Source of the DNA: JALHTV01 sp049510055
GTDB lineage: Bacteria > Planctomycetota > Phycisphaerae > SM23-33
Length of the DNA stretch: 29,132 bases
Assembly: GCA_049510055.1 (NCBI GenBank)
Contig: JBEKZI010000020.1
Location: 1 to 29,132, forward strand
Direction: 5' to 3'
How positions within the stretch are numbered: position 1 is the first letter of the stretch; every line of letters starts with the position of its first letter. The notes beneath the pieces were generated by a model. That model was not told the origin of the DNA. It did not search any database and saw nothing but the letters and a program-made list of their open reading frames with translations. The translations under genes were made by a program, and so were the position numbers. Shown piece after piece: positions 15,553 through 24,502 of the stretch.

Positions 15553-15920
15553 GCAAAGAAATTCATAGCGATCCCTCCGCCGGCCCCGGCGACCGAATAC
15601 CGCCGGCACAGGCCGTGAAACTCGCCGATCTGGTGTCCTACGCCAACGAGGCCATCGTCAGCCGGACCATCGCCGAAGGGCCGGGCGGGACGATCACCGT
15701 GTTCGCCTTCGACGCCGGCCAGGGCCTCAGCGAGCACTCGGCCCCCTTCGACGCCCTGGTCCTGGTGCTGGATGGCCGGGCGGAGCTGATCATCGGCGGC
15801 AAGAGTGTGCCCACGTCGGCTGGCCACATGACGCTCATGCCCGCCGGCGTCCCGCACGCCGTCAAGGCGCCCCAGCGCTTCAAGATGCTGCTGGTCATGC
15901 TGAAATCGCAAACGAGGTGA
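15549..15920 (+). CDS. Small cupin-domain protein
   Basis: The 123-aa protein starts at ATG 15549, sharing ATGA with the permease stop. It is a single conserved-barrel cupin. The first cupin motif is represented by GQGLSEHSAPFDALVLVLDGRAEL and the second by PAGVPHAVKAPQRFKML. In the family, histidines of these motifs bind a metal. Here His is present in SEHS and PHAV, but the usual second His and Glu of motif 1 are not clear, so metal binding is uncertain. It may be a sensor, a metal-sequestering protein or a small enzyme. The Shine-Dalgarno of the next gene overlaps its stop codon, so it sits in the middle of a tight three-gene operon. Confidence 0.85.
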   Translation: MSKEIHSDPSAGPGDRIPPAQAVKLADLVSYANEAIVSRTIAEGPGGTITVFAFDAGQGLSEHSAPFDALVLVLDGRAELIIGGKSVPTSAGHMTLMPAGVPHAVKAPQRFKMLLVMLKSQTR

Positions 15921-15926
15921 GCAAAA

Positions 15927-16991
<1,065 letters not shown>

Positions 16992-17007
16992 GCCGCTGCG
17001 GCGGGAA

Positions 17008-17172
17008 CTACGCTTTCAGCGGCGAGAACATCGATTTGTCGACGCCGCACTCCGGGCAGACCCAGCCGTCGGGCACGTCCTGAAAGGCGGTGCCGGCCGG
17101 AACGCCGCGGGCGGGATCTCCTTTGGCGGGATCGTAAATCCATCCACAGGCGTCGCAGACGTATTTTTGCAT
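17008..17172 (-). CDS. rub: Rubredoxin
   Basis: This 54-aa gene starts at ATG 17172 behind GAGGA and ends with TAG at 17010-17008. The product begins MQKYVCDACGWIYDPAKGD and later has DGWVCPECGVDKSMF. The two C-x2-C pairs (Cys6/Cys9 and Cys39/Cys42) coordinate a single iron in the standard rubredoxin fold, and the length is normal. Rubredoxins are one-electron carriers for flavodiiron proteins, rubrerythrin and superoxide reductase. A flavodiiron protein is encoded at 27398-28588, so it could be the donor, although the genes are 10 kb apart. The gene lies 62 bases downstream of rseP on the same strand and faces the Tpx fusion. Confidence 0.96.
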   Translation of the reverse strand: MQKYVCDACGWIYDPAKGDPARGVPAGTAFQDVPDGWVCPECGVDKSMFSPLKA

Positions 17173-17234
17173 TTTCAGTCCTCAAAGGCAGCCGAGAAAA
17201 ACGCTTCTGAACCGTTCCCGCCCGCCGCGGGCCG

Positions 17235-19355
17235 TCACCACCATCCGCCGATCAGCCGCGCGAAATCCTGCCACGTCAGGGCCAGAAAAACCGTCACTAG
17301 CAGGACCAGCCCTATCATCTGCGCCACGTAGATGACGCGCGGCGGCAGCGGCTTGCGGCGGATTTTTTCGATCAGAAGGAACGTCGCGTGGCCACCGTCG
17401 GTCACGGGGATGGGCAGGAAGTTGAACACCGCCAGCGACGCGGAGATGAAGGCTATGAAGTAGACAAAATCGATCATACTCTTCCGCCCCGCCTTGACGG
17501 CGATGGCGCCGATGCCCAGCGGCCCCACCAGGCTCTTGGCCGAGACGGTGCCTTCCGACAACCGCGCCAGCGTGACGTACGTCGAGACAATCAGCTTGCC
17601 CGTTTCCTTGGCGCCCCAACTGAGGGCCTTGAGGGGATTGGTCTCGACGATCTTGACCTCCAGCGGCTGGAACGCCACGGCGGCGCCGAAGACACTCATC
17701 GTGTAGTCGGCCGGATCGAACACGTTGGTGTCCACCACCCCCAGGTCCGCCGTCTGTTTGCGGGCGCCGATCTGGTAGGTGACCTTGATTTCCTGGCCGA
17801 GGAAATCCTTCAGGACCTGGTAGGCGTCGATCCAGGTGTTGACGGGCTTGTCATTGATGGCCTTGATGACGGCTTCGGGCTCGATGCCGGCCTTAGCGGC
17901 GGGCGAACCGGGGCGGATGCCGGCCACGACCAGCTGGTCTTCGTCGGCCTCCACGATCATGGCGTCCTGGTGCTCCTTGGGGACGATCCACAGCTTGTGA
18001 GCTTCTTCCCCGCGGAGCACGACGATGTTTGTGCCCTTGCCGGCGTATTGGCGGGTGAGCTGGAGAAATTCCCAAGTCGTCGGGGCCGAGCGGTCCCCGT
18101 AGCCGACGATGACGTCGCCGGGCTGGATGCCGGCCTTGTCAGCCGGAGAATTTTGCCACACGCCGACCACGCGCACGCGCGGGATCAGCCCCAGGATGTC
18201 TACCGGTTCGCGCGTGGCCCCGCCGGCGATGTCGTCCTGCGAAATGGCGACCGTCTCGCCATCGGCGGTCAGGCAGTCGACCAGCCCGTCCTTGCCGCCG
18301 ATCAGCGTCGCCCGAAGCCGCGAACCGTTCTTCAGCCACAGCACGTTGTCGCGCAGCGCCAGGCGCGGCACGACCTCGACGTCCACCGGGCGATCCTTGC
18401 GCCGCACGGTCACCATCACCGGATCGCCCGTCAGGGTGCGTTCCACCGGCTCGATGTCCCAGAAGTGCTCCACGGCCTGGCCGTCGATGGCCAGAAGTTT
18501 GTCGCCGTCCTGGAAGGGCTGGCGGGTGATCAGGTCGTCGTAGGCGCCGAAGGTCGTATCGGCAGCCGGCGCCAGTCCGAAAAGATATTGGTTGTCGTCG
18601 CCGCGCCGCTTCAGACCGATGCGCGCCCGGCCCACGAGGGTTCGGCCGTCCTGGTGGCGCTCGACCGTGAACAGGTAGGTGTGGTCCGGCTTGGCCAGGG
18701 CGGACACCAGGTAGATGTCGCTGAACCGCGTCACCGGCTGGCTGATCAGGCCCAGCGCCGCCCCGCCGTCGGCGATGCTGAGGATACGGTCCCCCGGACG
18801 CAGGCCGATGGATTCTTTGGGCCGGCCTTCTTCAGTCGTGGCCGAGGAAGGCTGGCTGGTCGGCGTGCCGATCTGGCCCGTCCAGGCGATGCGGGCCTCG
18901 GAGGCCGGGAAGCCCGGGCTCACCGCCCCCACCACAGGAGCGGGATAATTTTTGCCAATCATGGCCACCAGGACGAACAGCGCGGCGGCCAGGAGCACGT
19001 TCATCACCACGCCGGCCGAGACCACCGCCAGCCGCACGCCGACGGACTTGTTCTGATACGCATGCGGGTCGGCGATCTCCTGGACCTCTTTGACGTCCTC
19101 CTGGCCGAGCATCTTCAGGTAGCCGCCCAACGGCAGAAGATTGATGCAGTAATCGGTGCCGTTCCTGACGACCCCCACCAGGCGAGGCCCGAAGCCGAAG
19201 GCGAACCGTTCCACCTTGATCCCCGTCGCCTTGGCCACCAGGAAATGGCCCAGCTCGTGGACGAACACCACCAGCCCCAGGCCGAAGGCAAACAGCAGGA
19301 GCGGCCAGAGCCATTGCGACCACATCGCCGACAGGTCTGTCAACAACTGTCCCAT
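17235..19355 (-). CDS. rseP: RIP metalloprotease RseP (site-2 protease), enlarged
   Basis: The zinc-binding HELGH (33-37) lies in the first membrane segment, and the second zinc-ligand motif LPIPVTDGGH (647-656, Asp653) is near the C-terminus. This is the arrangement of site-2 proteases that cut transmembrane segments, for example anti-sigma factors. At 706 aa it is far longer than E. coli RseP (about 450 aa). The extra length is in the periplasmic region, where at least two clear PDZ-like units occur (SPADKAGIQPGDVIVGYG and GSPAAKAGIEPEAVIKAIND), with one or two degenerate ones upstream (around GFPASEARIAW and DGDKLLAIDGQAV). It starts 11 bases after dxr with a GAGAG ribosome site; dxr-rseP is a common pairing in bacteria. 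Confidence 0.95.
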   Translation of the reverse strand: MGQLLTDLSAMWSQWLWPLLLFAFGLGLVVFVHELGHFLVAKATGIKVERFAFGFGPRLVGVVRNGTDYCINLLPLGGYLKMLGQEDVKEVQEIADPHAYQNKSVGVRLAVVSAGVVMNVLLAAALFVLVAMIGKNYPAPVVGAVSPGFPASEARIAWTGQIGTPTSQPSSATTEEGRPKESIGLRPGDRILSIADGGAALGLISQPVTRFSDIYLVSALAKPDHTYLFTVERHQDGRTLVGRARIGLKRRGDDNQYLFGLAPAADTTFGAYDDLITRQPFQDGDKLLAIDGQAVEHFWDIEPVERTLTGDPVMVTVRRKDRPVDVEVVPRLALRDNVLWLKNGSRLRATLIGGKDGLVDCLTADGETVAISQDDIAGGATREPVDILGLIPRVRVVGVWQNSPADKAGIQPGDVIVGYGDRSAPTTWEFLQLTRQYAGKGTNIVVLRGEEAHKLWIVPKEHQDAMIVEADEDQLVVAGIRPGSPAAKAGIEPEAVIKAINDKPVNTWIDAYQVLKDFLGQEIKVTYQIGARKQTADLGVVDTNVFDPADYTMSVFGAAVAFQPLEVKIVETNPLKALSWGAKETGKLIVSTYVTLARLSEGTVSAKSLVGPLGIGAIAVKAGRKSMIDFVYFIAFISASLAVFNFLPIPVTDGGHATFLLIEKIRRKPLPPRVIYVAQMIGLVLLVTVFLALTWQDFARLIGGWW

Positions 19356-19366
19356 AACTCTCTCAC

Positions 19367-20554
19367 TTAGGGCCTGCTTGCCTTGGCCGCAGTGACCGGA
19401 CCCGCGGCCACGATGCCTTCTTCAAGGCGTGCCCTGGCCCAGCGGTCGGTCGCCAGGATCGCTTCCAGCGTGACCGCCGAAGCCGGCGGAGGCTGGTTTA
19501 AGACGTCCTCCACCAGAGGCAGGATCTGCCCGAAGCGGATTCTTTTGTCCAAAAACGCCTGCACGGCCGCCTCGTTGGCGGCGTTCAGCACCGCGCCGGT
19601 CAACCCGCCACGGGTGACGGCCTGGTAGCCCAGCTTCACCGCGCGGGCGAATCGACCGTCGGGGGCCGAGAAGGTCAGCGCCCCCACGGCCGGGAGGTCC
19701 AGCGGCGGCGTGCGACGCTCCAGACGGTCCGGATACGTCAACGCGTAGGCGATGGGCAGCATCATGTCGGGCGGGCCCATCTGAGCGATGACGGAACCGT
19801 CGCGGAACTCCACGTAGGAATGCACGATGGACTGCGGATGCAGCACCACCTGAATCTGCTCGGCCGCCAGGCCGAACAGCCAGTGGGCCTCGATAATCTC
19901 CAGGGCCTTATTAATCAGCGTCGCCGAGTCGATGGTGATCTTTCGCCCCATCCGCCAGGTGGGATGGTCCAGCGCCTCTTCGACTGTGGCTTGTTCAGCT
20001 CGTTCGCCGTCCCAGTCGCGCAAGGCACCCCCGGAAGCGGTGATGACCACGCGGGCGACTTCCTGGCGCTTGCCGGCGGCCAGGCATTGGAAGATGGCCG
20101 AGTGCTCGCTGTCCACCGGCAGCACGGGGACGCCGGCCTTGCGGGCGGCCGGCATGACAATCGCCCCGGCCATGACCAGCGTTTCCTTGTTGGCCATGGC
20201 CAGCGTCGCGCCGACCTCGATGGCCGCCAGCGTGGGCGCCAACCCGGCCGAGCCGACCACGCCCGAGAGCACCACATCCGGGCGACTGCGGCGGACCAGC
20301 TCGGTCATGGCCTCCGGGCCGGTCAGCAGCTCCACGCCCGCCGGCAGCAACGGGCAAAGCCGCCCTGCCGCCTGCTCGTCGCTCATGGCTACGATCGCCG
20401 GCCGGAACCGCTTGGCCTGCTCGGCCAGCAGCTTCCAGTTGCACCCGGCCGCCAGGGCGCAGGCGCACAGGTCGGGCGTCGCGGAGATGACCTCCAGACT
20501 CTGCTGGCCGATGCTGCCGGTCGATCCCAGGATGGCGATTCGCTTGGGGGCCAC
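19367..20554 (-). CDS. dxr: 1-deoxy-D-xylulose 5-phosphate reductoisomerase
   Basis: Dxr catalyses the committed step of the MEP isoprenoid pathway, converting DXP to MEP with NADPH and a divalent metal. The NADPH-binding start KRIAILGSTGSIG is at the N-terminus. MANKETLVMAG, VDSEHSAIFQCL, TASGGALRDW and the metal/substrate region ITIDSATLINKALEIIEAHW are all intact, and HPQSIVHSYVEF follows. I chose GTG 20554 because it gives 395 aa with a standard N-terminus. An ATG at 20602 would add 16 atypical residues and has no ribosome site either, so the start is unsure. It is first in the dxr-rseP unit and diverges from the NUDIX gene. Confidence 0.95.
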   Translation of the reverse strand: MAPKRIAILGSTGSIGQQSLEVISATPDLCACALAAGCNWKLLAEQAKRFRPAIVAMSDEQAAGRLCPLLPAGVELLTGPEAMTELVRRSRPDVVLSGVVGSAGLAPTLAAIEVGATLAMANKETLVMAGAIVMPAARKAGVPVLPVDSEHSAIFQCLAAGKRQEVARVVITASGGALRDWDGERAEQATVEEALDHPTWRMGRKITIDSATLINKALEIIEAHWLFGLAAEQIQVVLHPQSIVHSYVEFRDGSVIAQMGPPDMMLPIAYALTYPDRLERRTPPLDLPAVGALTFSAPDGRFARAVKLGYQAVTRGGLTGAVLNAANEAAVQAFLDKRIRFGQILPLVEDVLNQPPPASAVTLEAILATDRWARARLEEGIVAAGPVTAAKASRP

Positions 20555-20664
20555 GGGGTGTCTTCGACTCCAGACTCCAAAAAGGGCCAAACTGCGGCCC
20601 ATCTTAGTCAATATCGCCCAGCGGACAAGGATAAAGCGACGCCGGCCCTCCGCCGCCACTATCA

Positions 20665-20693
20665 TTGTATGGGCCAAAGCAGCGGCCTATACT
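20665..20693 (+). promoter_or_regulatory. Promoter giving a probable leaderless NUDIX mRNA
   Basis: TTGTAT (20665-20670) and TATACT (20688-20693, 5 of 6) have the optimal 17-base spacing. The predicted transcription start, 6-8 bases later, is 20699-20701, which is the ATG itself. No Shine-Dalgarno precedes that ATG. Confidence 0.6.
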
Positions 20694-20700
20694 CACGACC

Positions 20701-21246
20701 ATGGCTAAGAGCGAAAGCGACAAAAAACGGTTCGACCGCGACGAGGTGGTCTTCCGGGGCCCCATCGTGGAAGTGCACAAGGTCCACCAGACCATGCACG
20801 ACGGCAAGCTCGTCCAGCGGGACTTTATCCATTATCCCGGCGCCTCGATCGTCCTGCCCGTCCTGGCCGACGGCCGGATCGTGCTCATCCGTAACTGGCG
20901 GTTCGCCGTCGAGGAGACCCTCCACGAGTTGCCGGCCGGGACGCTGGAAAAAGGCGAAGACCCCGCCGTCTGCGCCGCCCGCGAGCTGACCGAGGAGACC
21001 GGCTACACCGCCGGCCAGCTGCACAAGCTGGGCGGGTTCTACACCGGCCCGGGGGTCAGCGATGAATTCATCCACGCCTATCTGGCCACCGACCTGACCG
21101 ACGGCCATCAAAACCTGGACCACTACGAGGAAATCACGGTGGAGGTGCACCCCGACGCCGAGGTCCGCCGCATGGTGGTCGAAGGCGCCATCCGCGACGC
21201 CAAGACCATCGCCACCTTGACCCTGTACTGGCTGAGAAACACCTAG
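20701..21246 (+). CDS. NUDIX hydrolase, ADP-ribose pyrophosphatase type
   Basis: The 181-aa protein contains a perfect NUDIX box at 80-102: GTLEKGE, seven residues, then RELTEETGY, matching G-x5-E-x7-REU-x-EE-x-G-U. The upstream strand/loop RNWRFAVEETLHELPAG is typical of the ADP-ribose pyrophosphatase subfamily (NudF-like), which hydrolyses ADP-ribose and similar nucleotide sugars in a metal-dependent way. ATG 20701 is the only reasonable start; it lacks a ribosome site but sits at a predicted transcription start. The rhomboid gene begins 3 bases after the stop, so they are cotranscribed. Confidence 0.92.
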   Translation: MAKSESDKKRFDRDEVVFRGPIVEVHKVHQTMHDGKLVQRDFIHYPGASIVLPVLADGRIVLIRNWRFAVEETLHELPAGTLEKGEDPAVCAARELTEETGYTAGQLHKLGGFYTGPGVSDEFIHAYLATDLTDGHQNLDHYEEITVEVHPDAEVRRMVVEGAIRDAKTIATLTLYWLRNT

Positions 21247-21249
21247 CCC

Positions 21250-22149
21250 ATGCCCATCGAAAACAGGCCCTACATGCAGGACGACAGCCCCGCCGGCGCC
21301 CCGCGCGGCGGCTACAGCTTCGGCCTGCCCCGCCCGACGCGGGTCGTGGGGATCCTGCTGCTGGCGAACCTGGCCATGTTCGTCGCCCAGCTCATCTTCG
21401 CCGCCGCCACCCGGCACAACCGGACATGGACGCTGGACGATTATCTGGGGGTCACCGTGGGCGATGCCTGGCAAGTGTGGCGGTACCTGACGTTCCAATT
21501 CCTGCACGATACCGGCAACCTGTGGCACTTGGCGCTGAACATGCTGGGCCTGTACATGCTGGGCGCGCCGCTGGAACAGCTATGGGGCGGCCGGCGGTTT
21601 GTGGTCTTTTATCTGTCGTGCGGGGTCGTCGCCGGCGTGGCGTACGTGATCCTCGGCCTGCTGACGGGCCTGGACCGCACGTTGCCGATCATCGGCGCCA
21701 GCGGCGGGGTGTACGGCATTCTCCTGGCCGCGGCCGTGCTGATGCCGCACTTCCGGCTCATCATCCTGTTCTTCTTCGTCCCCATCCGCCTGGCGGCGGC
21801 GCTGGTCTTCGGCGGGATGGTGCTGACGGTGCTGTCCTCGCTGAGCGCCGGCCACGCCGCGGAAGCCATGAGCGACGTCGCCCACTTGGGCGGGGCCGCG
21901 GCCGCAGCGGTGTGGATCTGGGTCCTGCCACGATTGCGGTCAGCGGGCTCTGCGTTCGGCGGCCGCCTGCGCCAAGGCGCCTGGGAACGGGCGATGAAGC
22001 AACAGCAGGCCGAGCAGGAAGAAATCGACCGCATCCTCCAAAAAATCCACGACCAGGGCCTGGGCAGCCTGACCGGCAAGGAGCGCCACACGCTTCAAAA
22101 CGCTTCCCACAGCCGGCGGCGTCGCGACAACCGACTCGAGCAGCCCTGA
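21250..22149 (+). CDS. Rhomboid family intramembrane serine protease
   Basis: The 299-aa protein has the rhomboid signature blocks. GNLWHLALNMLGL (89-101) supplies the oxyanion-side His/Asn, GASGG (149-153) the nucleophile Ser151, and AHLGG (211-215) the catalytic His212. About six membrane segments lie between residues 30 and 230. The ~70-residue charged cytoplasmic tail (KQQQAEQEEIDRILQKI and HDQGLGSLTGKERHTLQ) matches a short C-terminal module seen in many rhomboid homologues. It should cleave transmembrane segments of membrane proteins. It follows the NUDIX gene by 3 bases. Substrates are not predictable here. Confidence 0.92.
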   Translation: MPIENRPYMQDDSPAGAPRGGYSFGLPRPTRVVGILLLANLAMFVAQLIFAAATRHNRTWTLDDYLGVTVGDAWQVWRYLTFQFLHDTGNLWHLALNMLGLYMLGAPLEQLWGGRRFVVFYLSCGVVAGVAYVILGLLTGLDRTLPIIGASGGVYGILLAAAVLMPHFRLIILFFFVPIRLAAALVFGGMVLTVLSSLSAGHAAEAMSDVAHLGGAAAAAVWIWVLPRLRSAGSAFGGRLRQGAWERAMKQQQAEQEEIDRILQKIHDQGLGSLTGKERHTLQNASHSRRRRDNRLEQP

Positions 22150-22160
22150 GTGCAGCCGAT

Positions 22161-22188
22161 TTCATTTCGCAAGCCCATCAGGTATCAT
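22161..22188 (+). promoter_or_regulatory. Weak candidate promoter for thrC-dapB
   Basis: TTCATT (22161-22166) and TATCAT (22183-22188) are 16 bases apart, 37 bases before the thrC ATG. The match is weak. Confidence 0.3.
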
Positions 22189-22225
22189 CCCTGTTTCAGG
22201 TTTTCCCTGTCGCTTTGAGGATGCC

Positions 22226-23611
22226 ATGAAGTCGAAGTCCGAAAAAACTTTCCAACAGTGCATCAACGCCGCCTGCCGCACGACCTTCGGTGTGCGGGAG
22301 GTTCTGGTCGCCTGCCCCAAGTGCGGCGACCTGCTGGACGTGGCCTACGACTGGTCCCGCGTCCGCGTCCCCAAGAAGCTGTCGGCGTTCCAGAAGCGCT
22401 GGGCGTCTCGCAACAACCGCCTGGACTTTTCCGGCGTGTGGCGGTTCCGCGAGCTGTTGGACTTCTGCGACGATGAGCTGAAGGTCACGCTGGGGGAGGG
22501 CCAGACCATCCTCCAGCAAAACGACGCCCTGGCGAACTACGTCGGCCTGCGGGCGGGCGGCCTGCACCTCCAGTACGAGGGGCTGAACCCCTCCGGCTCG
22601 TTCAAGGACAACGGCATGGCCGCGGCCTTCAGCCACGCGCGGATGGTGGGCGCCCGGCGCGTCGCCTGCGCCTCCACCGGCAACACCTCCGCCTCGCTGG
22701 CACTGTACGCCGCCCACAGCGGCCTGCAAGCCATCGTGTTCGTCGGCTCCGGCCGAATCGCCTTCGGCAAGCTCGCCCAGGCGCTGGACTACGGCGCCCG
22801 GACCCTCCAGATCGCCGGCGACTTCGACGCCTGCATGCGCCGCGTGAAGGAGGCCTCCGCCCGGCTGGGCCTGTACCTGGTGAACTCGGTCAACCCCTTC
22901 CGCCTGGAAGGCCAGAAGACCATCATGTACCGCATCCTGGAAGGCCTGGGCTGGGAAGTGCCCGACTGGATCGTCGCCCCCGGCGGTAATCTGGGCAACA
23001 GCTCGGCCTTCGGTAAGGCGTTCGCGGAGCTGAAGGAACTGGGGCTGATCGACCGCGTGCCGCGCCTGGCCGTCATCAATGCCACCGGCGCCGACACGCT
23101 GGACCGCCTGGTCAACCAGAAGAAACTCACCTGGAACGCCGGCCGCTACGACCGCCAGGCGATCCTGGACGATTGGAAGTGGCAGGACACCGCAAACCGC
23201 CCGCCGCACACCATTGCCTCAGCCATCGAGATCGCCCGGCCGGTGAACGCGGCCAAGTGCCTCCGGGCGCTGGAGGTCTGCCACGGCGTGGTAAGGTCGG
23301 TCAGCGACGAGGACATCCTGAACGCCAAGGCGCAGGTCGGCCGCTGCGGCCTGGGATGCGAGCCGGCTTCGGCGGCTTCGGTCGCCGGCGCAAAATTGCT
23401 GGTCGCCGGGGGCGTGATCGACCCGGCCGAGCGGGTCGTCTGCGTGCTCACGGGCCATGCGCTAAAGGACCCCGACGCCACCGTGGGCTACCACACCGGA
23501 AAATATCCTGCGGGCAAGGAAGTCGCCGGCCGGCGATTGTTCGCCAACATGCCCATCCCGGTGGCCGACGACCTGGAGGCCATCTGCGCCATTATCGAGC
23601 GGCAGACGTAA
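22226..23611 (+). CDS. thrC: Threonine synthase
   Basis: The enzyme converts O-phosphohomoserine to threonine with PLP. The PLP lysine motif is PSGSFKDNGM (Lys127). The phosphate-binding glycine stretch is ASTGNTSASLA, and APGGNLGNSSAFGKAF follows. The N-terminus carries two cysteine pairs (Cys12/Cys17 and Cys30/Cys33, the latter CPKC), a small zinc-ribbon-like element seen in one branch of ThrC. Length (461 aa) is within the family range. The start ATG 22226 has GAGG 5 bases upstream. It is 29 bases before dapB, so two aspartate-family amino acid genes share an operon. Confidence 0.94.
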   Translation: MKSKSEKTFQQCINAACRTTFGVREVLVACPKCGDLLDVAYDWSRVRVPKKLSAFQKRWASRNNRLDFSGVWRFRELLDFCDDELKVTLGEGQTILQQNDALANYVGLRAGGLHLQYEGLNPSGSFKDNGMAAAFSHARMVGARRVACASTGNTSASLALYAAHSGLQAIVFVGSGRIAFGKLAQALDYGARTLQIAGDFDACMRRVKEASARLGLYLVNSVNPFRLEGQKTIMYRILEGLGWEVPDWIVAPGGNLGNSSAFGKAFAELKELGLIDRVPRLAVINATGADTLDRLVNQKKLTWNAGRYDRQAILDDWKWQDTANRPPHTIASAIEIARPVNAAKCLRALEVCHGVVRSVSDEDILNAKAQVGRCGLGCEPASAASVAGAKLLVAGGVIDPAERVVCVLTGHALKDPDATVGYHTGKYPAGKEVAGRRLFANMPIPVADDLEAICAIIERQT

Positions 23612-23640
23612 GCCACTGCCGCGAATTGCGAGGGCGGAAC

Positions 23641-24429
23641 ATGATCAAGATAGCCATCAACGGTGCGGGTGGGCTGATGGGCCGGCGGATCGCGGCGCTG
23701 GCGATTGAGTCGGAGCAGTTCGACATCGTCGCCGCGCTGGAAGCCGTCGGCCAGGAGACCGTCGGCAAGGACATCGGCGAGCTGGCCGGGACGAAGCCGT
23801 TCGGCGTGAAGGTCACCACCGAGCTGGTCGCCAAGCCGGACGTGCTGCTCGACTTTTCCACCCCCCTCGGCACGCTGAGCCGGCTGGCGGCCTGCCGGCG
23901 GGCGCATACGGCCATGGTCATCGGCACGACGGGGCTGACGGACTCCCAGCAGGCCGAGGTGGCCAACGCGGCCAAGGAGATCGCCATCGTCGCCTCGCCC
24001 AACATGTCCGTGGGCGTTAACGTGCTGCTGAAGGTCGTCGCCCAGATGGCCAAGGCGCTGGGGGCCGACTACGACGTCGAAATCACCGAGACGCACCACC
24101 GCTTCAAGAAGGACGCCCCCTCCGGCACGGCCGTGGCGCTGGCCCAGAGCATCTGCGCCGCCCTGGGCAAGGAGTACGGCAAGGTGGCCGTCTTCGGCCG
24201 CCAAGGCACCTGTTCCCGCAAACCGGGCGAGATCGGCCTGCACGCCCTGCGCGTCGGCGACACGGTGGGCGAGCACACGGTGCACTTCGGCAACCTGGGC
24301 GAGACGATCAGCCTGGGCCACTCGGTCCACACGCGCACCACGTTCGCCCGAGGGGCGCTGCGGGCGGCCCAATGGGTCGCGGGGCAAAAGCCCGGCCTGT
24401 ACACCATGGCCGACGTGCTGGGCTTGTAG
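23641..24429 (+). CDS. dapB: 4-hydroxy-tetrahydrodipicolinate reductase
   Basis: The 262-aa protein begins MIKIAINGAGGLMGRRI, the NAD(P)H Rossmann loop. The catalytic segment ETHHRFKKDAPSGTA (150-164, His152/His153 and Lys157) is intact, as are DFSTP and GTTGL. DapB reduces the cyclic intermediate of the lysine and diaminopimelate pathway, so it also serves peptidoglycan synthesis if the organism makes mDAP. GAGGG 6 bases upstream supports ATG 23641. It is cotranscribed with thrC. Confidence 0.96.
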   Translation: MIKIAINGAGGLMGRRIAALAIESEQFDIVAALEAVGQETVGKDIGELAGTKPFGVKVTTELVAKPDVLLDFSTPLGTLSRLAACRRAHTAMVIGTTGLTDSQQAEVANAAKEIAIVASPNMSVGVNVLLKVVAQMAKALGADYDVEITETHHRFKKDAPSGTAVALAQSICAALGKEYGKVAVFGRQGTCSRKPGEIGLHALRVGDTVGEHTVHFGNLGETISLGHSVHTRTTFARGALRAAQWVAGQKPGLYTMADVLGL

Positions 24430-24457
24430 CGGTGGCACGAGCGTCCCGCCCGTGAAC

Positions 24458-24502
24458 GAATCTGCAATTCGCGATTCGCAATCCGCCATTCGCGATTCAA
24501 TT
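24458..24502 (+). repeat. Short direct repeat with 21-base period between dapB and nfi
   Basis: GCAATTCGCGATTC (24464-24477) and GCCATTCGCGATTC (24485-24498) agree at 13 of 14 bases with a 21-base offset, and the surrounding bases continue the pattern. The block is more AT-rich than its neighbours and ends just before the endonuclease V ATG. I suspect it belongs to the same class of intergenic repeat as the one at 28630-28778. Confidence 0.6.

Noticed and set aside
17388..19370. 660-codon plus-strand frame opposite rseP
   Set aside because: It is entirely antisense to a clear RseP and has the His/Asp/Gln-rich composition of a shadow frame. The similar frames opposite TIGR03790, the ABC exporter and hcp were rejected for the same reason.
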